The notes beneath the pieces are model-generated. The model ran no database searches. It was not told the DNA's origin and saw only the letters and a program-made list of their open reading frames with translations. Shown one piece after another: positions 12,279 through 22,911 of a stretch of DNA of 64,000 nt (positions within the stretch are counted from its first letter, which is position 1; each line of letters begins with the position of its first letter). Position numbers and translations under genes: made by a program. The DNA is from Ophioceras dolichostomum (taxonomy: Eukaryota; Ascomycota; Sordariomycetes; Magnaporthales; Ophioceraceae): contig PYST01000010.1 of assembly GCA_003049485.1 (NCBI GenBank), positions 2,500-66,499 of the forward strand, written 5' to 3'.

Positions 12279-13319
12279 ATGAGCGATACTAAGTACGTCA
12301 AGCCCCCGATCGCGACGGACAGCGCGTCTCACTGGGACATCTGCCTCACCTTCCCGATCAGGGATTGCATCCGAGAAGTCGACGAAAACACCTGGATCAT
12401 CGGCGGGAAAATCCTCCTCTCTCGCTCGCCGGCCGCATCGTCGCCGCCTCCACGCCCGCCCGGCGGCGCCGGCGGCGGTGGCGGCGTAAGCTGGAGCGAC
12501 GGCGAAGGCGGGTTCTTCGCCGTCGCAGACGCCCCGCAGCAGCCCCCTCCTCGATCCGACCCGCTGCCCTCGGGCCGGTTCGCCAAGGCCTACGACGCCG
12601 GGGACGAACACGTCGTATTCTTGATCGGCGAGGCCGTCCTCAAGGCCAACGTGCTGCCGTGGGAGCTTCCGCACGTCACGAAGGAGCACGCCACCATCAA
12701 CTGGCTCCGCGGGAAGGAGAAGAAGGAGGAACCGCCCCCTCTCCTCAGCTTTTCAGTCCCCGAAGTCCTCCACAGCGACGAGGTCGACGGACGATACTAC
12801 CTGTTCCTCAGCAAGGTGCCCCGCCAGACGCTGGACAAGGCCTGGGCCGGTATGTCCGAGGAGAAGAAGCAAGGCTGCGTCGACAGGATCGTGGCGATCT
12901 GTACAGAGCTGGCCCTTTGGTGGGGCACTTCGATCTCAGGCGTGGACGGTTCGCCGTTGCAAGAACGGTACCTTTTCTCTTCTGGTGGTGGACACGACCA
13001 GGAGGCTTTGATGTGGTCCTCCGCGGAGATCGGCATGGACTGCTCGGCGCTGGCCTTCACCCACTGCGACCTGGGTCCGGGCAACATCTTCGTCGACGGC
13101 GACCACGACGTCTCGGCCATCATCGACTGGGAGCTTGCGGGGTTCTTCCCTAGAGAGTGGATCAGGACCAAGTTCAGGATCTCGGGCGGGCTGGATCTGA
13201 CGGAAGTGAGGACCCCAGAGGAGGGCCGGGAATGGAGACGCCGCGTCGCCCAACGGCTGGGAGATGCGGGATTCGCTGACGCAGCCGAGAGATGGGTGGC
13301 CTGGAGCCAGGGGCAGTAG
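12279..13319 (+). CDS. APH-fold (aminoglycoside phosphotransferase-like) kinase
   Basis: Intronless, 346 aa from the first ATG of the frame (12279); the frame upstream is open but has no ATG. The C-terminal lobe carries the APH catalytic loop HCDLGPGN (His262, Asp264, Asn269) and the metal-binding DWE after IIDWE (Asp283). A nucleotide-binding lobe precedes it, with a GEAVLKAN segment near residues 115-122 supplying the likely Lys. A Gly/Ala/Pro-rich insert lies near residues 50-90. This is the large, poorly characterised fungal APH/choline-kinase-like superfamily (PF01636). The substrate is unknown; fungal paralogues are not necessarily drug-modifying enzymes. A CTAG acceptor-like site 12 bases before the ATG could close a leader intron. 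Confidence 0.85.
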   Translation: MSDTKYVKPPIATDSASHWDICLTFPIRDCIREVDENTWIIGGKILLSRSPAASSPPPRPPGGAGGGGGVSWSDGEGGFFAVADAPQQPPPRSDPLPSGRFAKAYDAGDEHVVFLIGEAVLKANVLPWELPHVTKEHATINWLRGKEKKEEPPPLLSFSVPEVLHSDEVDGRYYLFLSKVPRQTLDKAWAGMSEEKKQGCVDRIVAICTELALWWGTSISGVDGSPLQERYLFSSGGGHDQEALMWSSAEIGMDCSALAFTHCDLGPGNIFVDGDHDVSAIIDWELAGFFPREWIRTKFRISGGLDLTEVRTPEEGREWRRRVAQRLGDAGFADAAERWVAWSQGQ

Positions 13320-13743
13320 GACTGAACCCACGATGCCTGCACGACGTTCATCATCGAAGAGACGTGCAGTGGACGCCTGGATGGTAAGGGAAATGGGGTT
13401 GTGCGTGAAACGAAATAGGGAGTGTAGCCACACACACACGCATACACACAACTTCCTGGCGTCGGAGGTTGAATGTCTTGCCTGTCTATGGCAGCAACCG
13501 TGGCAACTGTCGCGTGAACCTGACGAAATTTGGGGAAACACCAGGTGGTGTTGACTGAACAGTAGACGGTTGGTGCGCGTGCCAATGGGTGGCTGCAGTG
13601 ATCACATCTCAAGCATTACCGAGTGGGGGTGGTGCCGTGAGTGAGAGCTAGGACGGCGGGTTTTCACTAACCAGAGCGGGACATTTAGCGCCAAAACTTC
13701 ATGAGTATCTAGATACCTAGGAAAAAGATAGGTATGTACGTTT
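13320..13743. other. Convergent intergenic spacer
   Basis: About 420 bp between two convergent genes. It holds a short CA repeat near 13431-13450 and TAGGTA-type motifs near 13706-13735. No gene seen. Confidence 0.6.
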
Positions 13744-15109
13744 TCAGCCAAGCCGGTGTCCCGACCCCCTAGTCTTCCACGCATCAGGCAACGGTCCACT
13801 CCCAGCATCGTTCCCGCTCCCCCTGCCTGCTCCCCTAGCAAACTGCGCCGTGCCGTAACCCCTCTGCTCCACGCGGCCCGTCGTTATCAGGCGCGACAGG
13901 AACGCAGGCGTCGGCAGCAGGTTCCTCCCGCCGCCGAACTCGGGCCACAGGCGCGTTAAGAAGTCGTGCAGGTGCGCGGAGACGAGGCCGATGAGCTGCA
14001 GGAAGAAATAGTCCGGGCCCGCCATGATCAACGTCACGAAGAGCATGGCGTAGGGCACCAGCTGCGCGGGGATGGTGAAGAAGAAGAACGAGGCCGATTG
14101 GCCGCGCTGGTCTTGCGTGCCTGTGTAGGCCACTGCGAGGATGAGGCCTTGGAGGCAGTAGGGCATTAGGAGCCCAGTGAGATAGTTGATGACCTTTCGT
14201 TTAATGTTGTGTCAGTAATCCTCCTTTTCTAGTTTGCGGGGTCTGGTGGGAGGCCGAAAAGAAAGATGTGATGAAGAGATTATGTATATGTAGGGAGCAG
14301 AAGAGAAACCTCTTAGGCATTATAGAGAAAATGCCCAAGTCATCCATTCAACATCCCACCCATGTCCTCACCCCGCCGACCGACTCTTTTGATATTTTGC
14401 GAATGACGGGCCGATCGGAAGGGCAAGGGGGTGATCTTCCTCATTTCCAGGAACCGTGATAGCAGTGGGAGCAGTAACACTATCCGGGCAGATATATGAG
14501 GTGCATTTCCGCATGTATAAGGGGGGGACAGACACGGGGATGTGGGGAGGTAAAGGAAGGGAGAAGGGCTGAGGATCAATAGAGCGAAACAAGAGAGGAG
14601 GGAAGCTCACCAAGATGAAGCTGCAAACCGTGATCAAGTACCACGCCACGTCCTCTTTCCTCGAGAACTTGGGGTTGTGCGTCTCCATCTGCGATATGTA
14701 CGAGAAGACTGCAAAGGCGCAAGCAAGTCAGCACCACGTTCGGTTTTCGTTCCGTCCAGCTATGGTACATGCATCGCCCAGGAAGGGAGGCAAGGCAGGA
14801 GGGAAACCCACGGAAATATGGATCCAGTATGATGCTCAGCTTCGGCATCGTCACCAAGAAGTTCGTGGCCAGCCTCCAGATCTGCGGCGGCATCATCGTC
14901 AGGTGGAACGGCTGGAAGTAGATCCACGCGGCCGGGAGGAAGCCCGTGTAAAGCGTCACCGATGTGACGAAGGTGGCTAGCGCGATGGTCCTGAACGTAG
15001 AGGAAACCTGGTTAGATGTCGGCTGTTGCGGCACGATATGGGACTAGGGAGGGGAAAGCTACCTGGCTATGGGCGGCGCGCCCCAGAAGCCGTCCATAAG
15101 GTCCGACAT
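13744..15109 (-). CDS. DER1: Derlin family ER protein (ERAD)
   Basis: Four exons on the minus strand: 15109-15063, 14990-14812, 14708-14611 and 14193-13744 (257 aa). All junctions are GT-AG and phase-consistent. It starts MSDLMDGFWGAPPIAR and runs through several hydrophobic helices (TIALATFVTSVTLYTGFLP, WYLITVCSFIL, the segment after LMPYCLQ, and LVPYAMLFVTLIMAGPDYF). The hallmark GGGRNLLPTPAFL follows. The C-terminus WKTRGSGHRLG fits the SHP box by which Derlins recruit p97/Cdc48. Derlins are rhomboid-like pseudoproteases that pull misfolded proteins out of the ER for degradation. The call rests on this order of motifs, and the length fits the family. Whether it corresponds to yeast Der1 or Dfm1 is not settled; the SHP-like tail favours a Dfm1/Derlin-1-like role. 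Confidence 0.92.
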
Positions 15110-16164
15110 CTTGCTCTCTTCTACTTTTGCGACCCCGCGTGCGCAGGGTTTGCGGTTGGGGTTTGCAAAAGGTCAAGCTCTCGCGGTTAAGCAAAGGAAG
15201 CTTCTTGAGCGGGGTTGGGAATGGCAAAGCTTTCCGCAACGACGCTAGCTCGAGAAGCGAACCAGATAGGATGGCCAAAAAAGAGGTAGGCAGAGCGAAA
15301 GACTAGGTGGTAGAATTGAAAAGCCTGGATTCCTTGCAATTAACTACCGCGCGCGTGAGAAGGTGACCATAGTAAACGGTGGTGGATGGCGATGATGAAC
15401 CGTGTCATCATCTCCAACTCCTCGGCAGAAACGGAAAGAAAATGAATGCTAGCTTCATGGAAAAGCGGCGTGGAGAATTCAGGTGTGGTTTTTGTGGCTA
15501 AGGTGGTGCCTGATTTAGCTCTCCCAGAGAGTGGGGTCGGCATTATTTTCGGGCCGGGGACATGGTTTGCTGAAACGACATGTCAAGCTCGACGCTCCTG
15601 ATTTTTTTTCGGGAAAAGTTATCCAAGGCAAGGAACTTATGATATTTTATTTCAACTGTTCAGCGGTTTTGAAAAATGACATTCGTAATGCGAGAAAAGG
15701 GACAATCCTTCGAGCGAGCCACGAATTCGCCCTTGGTCCCCGAGGAGAGCTTGATGATGAGGTGCATGGAGGTTTGGTGCTGCAGAGATGAGCTACAGGT
15801 AGTGGGAGGCACCAACAATTGAGGAATGGCGTCGCCAATGCTACGAATTCTGATTAAGAAAATTGTTTCCGAAGCACAATGCTCAATTGCTTCAATTTTG
15901 CTTCAAGCACTCGTACTTTGCGCGAATTTCAAGGAAGATTTTTCCAGGCGATGATCATGAGGCTTGAACGAGCCTCCGATTCCGGTGGCCTGTCGCGATG
16001 AAATTCAGGGCGGTGACTCAATTGCCATGCCACCTCAAGCGGTATTCCCCACCACAAGCTGCGCCGGTGTAAAGGACGAGATCCGGCCAACATCCCAATT
16101 GCACGCAAAGTTCGAAAGCCATTGGTGATCAGTGTCGCCATTAATTTTGGGTTCACATATATCG
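15110..16164. other. Divergent promoter region between Derlin and ArgJ-type genes
   Basis: About 1.05 kb between divergent start codons. The frames at 15531-15791 (plus) and 15647-15838 (minus) overlap each other and have no recognisable domain. I see no further gene. Confidence 0.55.
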
Positions 16165-17824
16165 ATGGCTTCACAAGGCGGCGGTTCATCTGCCCCAGCC
16201 GTCTGGGGCCAATTGAGGCAATTGACTCACCGGTTTGGACAGCAGCTTCATCGGCAGCAGAAGAGGCCGTACTCAGCGATCACGGAGTCTATCCCAGCCT
16301 CAAAGAGGAAATATGTCCCCACGAAAGGGAACTACCCTCTAGGCTTCCGCGCCTCGGGGACAGTCGTCGGCGTGAAGCCCGGCAACACAACGAAGCCGGA
16401 TCTGGCGCTGCTCGTCTCGGACACGCCATGCGCCGCCGCCGCCGTGTTCACCAAGAACATCTTCCAGGCTGCGCCAGTCACGTTCAGCAGGGACCTGCTG
16501 AAGAGGAAGGCCAACAGCGGCATCCGTGGCGTTATCGCCAACTCGGGCTGCGCGAACGCCGTCACGGGCAAGGGCGGCCTGGAAGACGCCACGGCCATGT
16601 CCCGCGAGGCCGACAAGTGCTTCGGCTCCGAGGATGGTGGCGGCACTATCGTGATGAGCACTGGCGTCATCGGCCAGCGCCTCCCCATCCAGAAGATCCT
16701 CGACAAGGTGCCCACCGCGCATGACCGGCTCGGCTCGTCGCACGAGCACTGGCTCGCATGCGCCCGCGCCATCTGCACCACCGACACCTTCCCCAAGCTG
16801 CTCTCGCGCACGTTCCGCCTCCCATCCTCGCCGTCGATCGAGTACCGCCTCGCGGGCATGACCAAAGGCGCGGGCATGATCCACCCCAACATGGCGACGC
16901 TCCTGGGCGTGATCGCGACGGACGCGCCCATCTCGCCCGCCGCGCTGCCCTCGGCGCTGCGCCACGCCGTCGATCGCTCCTTCAACAGCATCTCCATCGA
17001 CGGCGACACCTCCACCAACGACACCGTCGCGCTGCTGGCCAACGGCGCCGCCGGCGGCGCCGAGGTGACTTCTGAGGGCGGCAACGAGGACCTGGCCAAG
17101 TTCCGCGACGAGCTCGCGAGCTTCTCGGCCGACCTAGCGAAGCTTATCGTGCGCGACGGCGAGGGCGCCACTAAGTTTGTGACGATCCGCGTCGTGGAGG
17201 CCGATTCGGAGGAGACCGCGCGGAAGGTGGCGAGCACGATCGCGAGGTCGCCGCTAGTCAAGACGGCGCTGTACGGAAAGGATGCGAACTGGGGCCGCAT
17301 TCTGTGCGCGACGGGTTACGCGCTCATTTCTGAGCCTGGGGTGCCGGAGGTTGTTGAGACCCAGGCAAAGGTAAGTTCTTCGCCCCCTGTCTACCACCCG
17401 ATCCCCTGTGACCAAATCTTTGATGCATTTCGCGGCTCTCGCACATTGGAGACGGCCATCAAGTAGTAATATTCTCCCCGCGCTAGATCATACCCGAAAA
17501 AACCAACGTGTCCTTCATCCCTTCGGACGGCACCGCTGAGCTGAAGCTCCTTGTCAATGGTGAGCCCGAGCAAGTCGACGAGGTCAGGGCCGCCGAGATC
17601 CTCAAGCCGGAAGACCTGGAGATCCTCGTCAGGCTAGGGACGGGCACTAAGGAGGCGACGTACTGGACCTGCGACTTCAGTCATGAATATGTGTAAGTTT
17701 GAGGAATCTTTGATTCTAAAATGGCCTAGAAGATCCCTCATCTTCTTCCCTCCACCCTATTGATCGTATGGTGATACTGATGGGGATCCAATGCAGTACT
17801 ATCAACGGCGACTACAGGACTTAG
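16165..17824 (+). CDS. ARG7: Arginine biosynthesis bifunctional protein ArgJ (mitochondrial)
   Basis: Three exons: 16165-17370, 17487-17692 and 17797-17824 (479 aa). The last exon encodes only nine residues, ending NGDYRT. The protein is glutamate N-acetyltransferase/ornithine acetyltransferase, which recycles acetyl groups between N-acetylornithine and glutamate in the matrix. Residues 1-35 are basic and Ser/Gln-rich, as in a mitochondrial presequence. Family motifs visible are GFRASGTVVGVK, ANSGCANA, STGVIG, GMTKGAGMIHPNMATLLG, SISIDGDTSTND and KDANWGRI. The pro-enzyme self-cleaves before the Thr of MATLLG, here Thr245, giving alpha and beta chains. The upstream TTG-initiated extension is ignored because ATG 16165 gives a normal presequence. 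Symbol follows yeast. Confidence 0.95.
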
Positions 17825-18728
17825 ATTGTTGTACCATCTGGCGTAGATTTATATAGGTAAGATGCGATAGATAATACAACAGTGTGTCCTACCTCCCACT
17901 CCTCGTTCTCGTATTGTGGTTTGCTCAACGAGGCCGTAGGCCCTAATCAGGTACCTCTGCTGGCTAAGTACGCGCCATCCTATGTGCGGTGCCTAGCCTC
18001 CCGATAAAATGAACCTTTAATGTGTCAAGCACTAAGTCCTCCCCTTGGAGGCCATCTATTTTTAATGTTATTCCTGCACTTGGCGAATGGTTATGACCTA
18101 GATCTCTTAGGATGGTCATGTTGCTGTTGGTAGCAATGCACCTGGCCGAACGAGGGCTTCTTTACCCCTGAGCAATTTCGGGGCCTACAGAGCATTGCAA
18201 ATATGGAAATCGTTGATGAGAGACCACTGATGCAAGAGGGGTACCTAGTCAGTTTTGGAGCCTGAAATTTCGACCTTGCATACCCTTCAGTGCTAATATC
18301 TGTAGAATATCTGCTCCATTCGGTCGAAGTGGTGTTGAAATCATCGGTTGGATTACAGCCTCCAATTTAGGGGGTGCAGACACCACGGATCACCACTACA
18401 GATGAGCCGCCTTTTAGCGGGTCTGGCCCTCCATTTCAACGCTAATCCCACCACCGCTCGTGCATTTTCTAGCCTCATTTTGGGACGGAAGCCATGCGGC
18501 ACTGGTCCATGCATCAGGCACAGATTTGTCCCATTGAAGTTTCATCTTTAGACATCAACTCTACCATACACCTAGCGATCTCACACCGAAACGAAGAATA
18601 AGCAAGCAACGAATAGATTTCCCAAGACACGCTAATATTCGATCTCAAGTCGCACACGTTCACGCTGCGCCGGGCCGATCGAATCGACGATGATCTGACG
18701 CCACTAGTTGGTGCCCTCCCAGCGCATC
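17825..18728. other. Intergenic region between ARG7 and SEC8
   Basis: About 0.9 kb between tandem plus-strand genes. I see no gene, repeat or structured RNA. The frame at 18348-18551 lacks support. Confidence 0.6.
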
Positions 18729-21700
18729 ATGGCGAATCGATACCGCAATGGGAACGGATACGGCAACTTCGGCCGATCGCAGAACGACGACGACTATGAT
18801 CCGTACGGCGACGGCTATGGCAGCGGCGGAGGCGACCGGTACGCCAACGCGCCACCCCCTCCACAGATGAGCTCTTCTCGCGCCGACCGGAGCGGCGGCG
18901 CGTCGTCGAGACCACCACCACGACGAGAACGGGAACGGGATCGAGAACGAGAACGAGAACGAGACCGGGACCGGGACCGGGACCGGGATCGAAATCGGGA
19001 TCAGATGCTGCAACCAGAACAGTCGCAACAAGGGCGAGGCTACGAGTCGAACGCGGAGCGCCAGATCAGTCAAGTGTTGGAGCACATCAAGGTTGAGTGG
19101 CCGGCCATGTGCCAGGACGACTGCATCCCCGTCCAGCTGGCGCTGCAGCTTTTGGACAACAGCTCGGTCGGGCGGGCACACGAGTACCGGCAGTTCCAGA
19201 ACACACACCGCTATCTACAGGACTCGCTCAAGAACATTGTGCACGACTACCACCAGGGGTTCAACAGCTCGATCGGCACGTTCCACAAGATCCAGGGCAG
19301 CATCCAGGCGTCGCAGAAGAAGGTGAGGGGTCTGCGCGAGTCGCTGGCCACGTCCAAGGTCAGCCTTTGCGCCACGGACCCGGAGCTCAAGAAGCTCTAC
19401 AACACGTCGCAGATGTACGACGACCTGCTGCAGACCCTCAACGAGCTCGAGGAGCTCCGCCAGGTGCCCGACCAGCTCGAGGCCCGAATATCGGAGAAGC
19501 GCTTCCTGACCGCCGTCGACGTGCTGCAGACCGCCCTGCGCCGGCTGACGAAGCCTGAGCTGGACGGCATCGGCGCCCTGGCTGATCTGCGGTCTTACTT
19601 GGCCAACCAGGAGACGGCGCTGATGGACATCCTCGTCGAGGAGCTGCACGAGCACCTATACCTCAAGTCGCCCTACTGCCAGGAGCGCTGGCAGGGCCTC
19701 GCGAAGACGCAGGGCTCCTTCAACGAGGCGGCGGCTGCGATGGGCGGCGAAGGCGTCGGCACCATGGCCCCGTTCCTTTCCGTGCTGGATGCCATGGACC
19801 TCGAGAAAGCAGTACAAGAGGATCCGGGCCGGAACCCCGAGGCCGACACCTTCTACTACGTTTCGCTGCTGATCGAGGCTCTAAACCGCCTCGGCCGTCT
19901 GGAAACGGCCGTAGACACGCTCAAACAGCGCCTGCCCGTCGAGCTGTTCGGTATTGTCAACGAGACGGTCAACGAGGTCGACCAGAAGCACCCGAGCTCG
20001 CTGAGAGGTGGCGGCATCGGCGGCGGGGCGGGTGGCGGTGGCTCCGGGGGCGGCGGCTCTGGGAATGGCGGGTCGCGAGGCCTACACGTATACGGTCGCA
20101 GGGAGACGCAGCTGCGGGCGGACGTCATCTACGATCTTCTGTGGACACTGTACGGCAAATTTGAGGCCATCGCCGAGAACCACCGGGTGTTGCACGAATA
20201 CATCAAGGCACTCATCCGCCGGGAGGGCGCCGGAAACAACAGCGCTCTGCTGGGCAGCTTCAAGGAGCTCTGGAACCTGTACCAGAACGAGATCCGCTCA
20301 CTGCTCCACAGCTACGTCACTACGGACGCCGACGTATACCAATTCAACTCTCCAAGGCCCGGCGGCCCCGGCGGCGGCTTCGTCAACGGCAAGGCGGCCA
20401 CTCGGCCGGATCTGTTCAAGTTCGCCGAGGCGGACGCCAAGTCGGCCGTGATGGCGACCGAGTACGAGGCCCTGGACGGCATCATCCAGGCCGCCGTCCC
20501 CGGCCTGACGAACAGCGGCCGCAAGGGTGGGGACGGTAAGAAGTCCTCGTCTCTCGCAGCCGCGGCGGCGGGCCGCTCTTCGATGCTGGACTCGAAGCGC
20601 AGCACGCTCGGGGGAGGAGGAGGGTACGAGAGCGGCACCGGCAGCCGACAGACGAACAGCGGCGGCGCCGAGATCCACAAGTCCCTCGTCGAGCCCAGCG
20701 TCTTCAACATGAGCCTGCTCCTCCCGCCCACCCTGGTCTTCCTGCAGCGCCTGAAGGGCATCGTCCCGCCCGGCTCGGACCTGGCCACCAGCACGCTGAC
20801 GTCGTTCCTCGATAACTTCCTCGTGAACGTCTTCCAGCCGCAGCTGGACGAGACGCTGGGCAAGCTGAGCGACGCCGTGTTCGGCGAGTCGGACGCGTTT
20901 CAGCAGGACGCCGACTGGGCTACCTTGGCGCGGAGGCCGGTCTTCAAGGGCACGACGGCCTTCTTCGCCATCGTCACGGCCTTCTGCCGCATGCTGGGCA
21001 CGATACCGCACGACCAGGCGCTGAGCTCGCTGATCATCGCGCAGATGATGCGGTACTACGACAGGTGCTTCGGGTGGTTCCGCGCGCTGGTGGCCAAGAC
21101 GCAGGAGGAGGCGGCGGCGGCGGCGGCAGCGGGTGGCGTCGGCGTCGGCGGCCTCGCCACTCCCTCTCTTGGTGGTGGTGCTGCTGGAGGAGGCGGAGGC
21201 GGCGCCAACGCAGCAGCAGTCAACAACGGCCTACGCGCATCGGCGGTCATGGCGACGCAGCCGACCGAGATCCTGGAGACGATCAAGCGGCTGTGGACGC
21301 TGCTGGACGACGTCGCCTCGGCGGGCGGCGGCTCGGCGGGGGCGGAGGCGGAGGACAGGCAGGCGCTCCTGGAGAAGGAGATCGCGCTGCTGATGGAGAC
21401 GACGAACGAGAGGCGGCTGGAGATGAGCGACATCATCTCGGACCGCGACACCATCTCGTCCATCTGCCTGCTGTACACGAGCATGAAGTGGCTGGCTGTG
21501 AAGGTCGTCGGCCTGCGGCACATCACGCGCGGCGACGCCGATACGGGCCCGGGGCTGGCGCCGTCGACGGCTGTCGCGGCGGCGGCGGCGGCGACGACCT
21601 CGGGCGCGGCGGGCAAGCCCCAGAACAAGAGGTGGACGCTGCTGAATGATCCGAGCAAGGCTACGGCGGATCAGGGGCCGGTGTATTTGCCTATGACTCA

Positions 21701-22511
21701 GGAGACGGTGCAGTATGTTGTTGTTGCTTCTACCCTTTTATTCTCCTTCCTGCCTCCCAGCACGTCGTCCATGCTCTGTTGTCCCGACAAAGCCTTGGCT
21801 AACATCGACTCCCTCCTTCTCCACCTTCTCCTACACAGGTCATTCGACAGCATCGTCTCCTCCTACGAAGAGCTCGCAGCCACCGCGCTCCTCACCCTCC
21901 ACAGCGAGGTCCGCTGCCGCATCGTCTACTCCCTCCGCACGGCCCTGTCGCCCGACACGGCCCCCTACCTCCTCGACCAGGAGGTCACCGAGCCGGACCC
22001 GCAGATCCTGTCGCTCAACGGCGAGCTGGTCGCGTACGACGAGACGGTCGCGCGCTTCCTCCGCGAGAGGGAGGTGAGCTTCGTCAGGACGGGGCTGGGC
22101 CTGCTGATCAACTCGTACCTCGTCGGGAACGCGCCCATGGTCTCGCCCATGAACTCTAGGGGGTGCGGGCGCATGCAGCTCAACATCCTGGTGCTGCAGC
22201 AGAACCTGAAGAACATCGAGGAAGGGGTCGACCTGGCGCGCGCGGCGACGTATTTTGGATTGTTTGAGAGGGGTCCGGACGCTATTGTTGAGAGGGCGAA
22301 GGAGGATGCTGCTAAGGCTGCTGCGGGTGAAGGAGGAGGGGCTGGGGCTGCTGCTGCTGTTGATCGGTTTTCGTATGATGAGCTGAAGGCGCTGATAGAG
22401 CTTTGCTTCAGCGAGCAGCTGTCGGATCCGGAGAGGGGGGTTGCTACGGCGGCGAAGAGGCAGATGGCGGATAAGATGCTCAATTTGAGTGAGCACATGT
22501 GGCAGTCTTAG
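18729..22511 (+). CDS. SEC8: Exocyst complex component Sec8
   Basis: Two exons: 18729-21712 and 21839-22511 (1218 aa). The ATG at 18729 (MANRYRNGNGYG) is the first in frame. The exocyst is an octamer that tethers secretory vesicles to the plasma membrane at growing hyphal tips. The N-terminus is low-complexity, with an Arg/Glu/Asp run at about 18925-19000. The Sec8 N-terminal domain follows (RQISQVLEHIKVEWPAM through LEELRQVPDQLEARISEKRF), predicted as long helices and coiled coil. Gly/Ala-rich inserts peculiar to filamentous fungi break the C-terminal helical repeats. The intron at 21713-21838 is 126 nt, a multiple of three and without stops, so the frame also reads straight through. I splice it because it has GTATGT...CACAG and because the joined ETVQ-SFDSIVSSYEEL reads smoothly. 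Confidence 0.93.
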   Translation: MANRYRNGNGYGNFGRSQNDDDYDPYGDGYGSGGGDRYANAPPPPQMSSSRADRSGGASSRPPPRRERERDRERERERDRDRDRDRDRNRDQMLQPEQSQQGRGYESNAERQISQVLEHIKVEWPAMCQDDCIPVQLALQLLDNSSVGRAHEYRQFQNTHRYLQDSLKNIVHDYHQGFNSSIGTFHKIQGSIQASQKKVRGLRESLATSKVSLCATDPELKKLYNTSQMYDDLLQTLNELEELRQVPDQLEARISEKRFLTAVDVLQTALRRLTKPELDGIGALADLRSYLANQETALMDILVEELHEHLYLKSPYCQERWQGLAKTQGSFNEAAAAMGGEGVGTMAPFLSVLDAMDLEKAVQEDPGRNPEADTFYYVSLLIEALNRLGRLETAVDTLKQRLPVELFGIVNETVNEVDQKHPSSLRGGGIGGGAGGGGSGGGGSGNGGSRGLHVYGRRETQLRADVIYDLLWTLYGKFEAIAENHRVLHEYIKALIRREGAGNNSALLGSFKELWNLYQNEIRSLLHSYVTTDADVYQFNSPRPGGPGGGFVNGKAATRPDLFKFAEADAKSAVMATEYEALDGIIQAAVPGLTNSGRKGGDGKKSSSLAAAAAGRSSMLDSKRSTLGGGGGYESGTGSRQTNSGGAEIHKSLVEPSVFNMSLLLPPTLVFLQRLKGIVPPGSDLATSTLTSFLDNFLVNVFQPQLDETLGKLSDAVFGESDAFQQDADWATLARRPVFKGTTAFFAIVTAFCRMLGTIPHDQALSSLIIAQMMRYYDRCFGWFRALVAKTQEEAAAAAAAGGVGVGGLATPSLGGGAAGGGGGGANAAAVNNGLRASAVMATQPTEILETIKRLWTLLDDVASAGGGSAGAEAEDRQALLEKEIALLMETTNERRLEMSDIISDRDTISSICLLYTSMKWLAVKVVGLRHITRGDADTGPGLAPSTAVAAAAAATTSGAAGKPQNKRWTLLNDPSKATADQGPVYLPMTQETVQYVVVASTLLFSFLPPSTSSMLCCPDKALANIDSLLLHLLLHRSFDSIVSSYEELAATALLTLHSEVRCRIVYSLRTALSPDTAPYLLDQEVTEPDPQILSLNGELVAYDETVARFLREREVSFVRTGLGLLINSYLVGNAPMVSPMNSRGCGRMQLNILVLQQNLKNIEEGVDLARAATYFGLFERGPDAIVERAKEDAAKAAAGEGGGAGAAAAVDRFSYDELKALIELCFSEQLSDPERGVATAAKRQMADKMLNLSEHMWQS

Positions 22512-22911
22512 GGGTTTTTGGGGGGGTGGCAGCGGCCCACCTCTGCATCGAGGCTACGAGGCTGCTTCTGCTTTGGTCACGCTTACGGGGGGTTTCATGC
22601 ATGGGAGTTGGGGGACAGGGGATCAGCTAATAAAGCGCCCATGATAAACGGCTCCAAATGGCTTCTATAGATCCTCTATGACATTTCGCAACCACTTCGT
22701 GATGGTCGACGTGAGCCTGCGCTGGTTTGGGGAGGCTGTAGGTACAGGGTTAGGGTCCAGGCCGGCTCTTGGTCCGTGCGGTCGACCGATCTTTCGCGGC
22801 GACAGGGGTCCAATTTTTTGCTCCGACGCCAAATCCAAATCAGTGAAGCTTGTAATACTCGGACGACGACGACCTCCTTTCGCAACAGCAATTGACCTCC
22901 TCAGGCCCAAG
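22512..22911. other. Intergenic region between SEC8 and MRPL7
   Basis: 400 bp holding the 3' flank of SEC8 and the promoter of the next gene. Nothing else is seen. Confidence 0.6.

Noticed and set aside
18708..18728. Seven-codon upstream extension of SEC8 from a TTG codon
   Set aside because: Non-ATG start without support; ATG at 18729 gives a sensible N-terminus.
20298..21011. Long minus-strand frames opposite SEC8 and other GC-rich genes
   Set aside because: Antisense shadows created by codon bias of the real gene.
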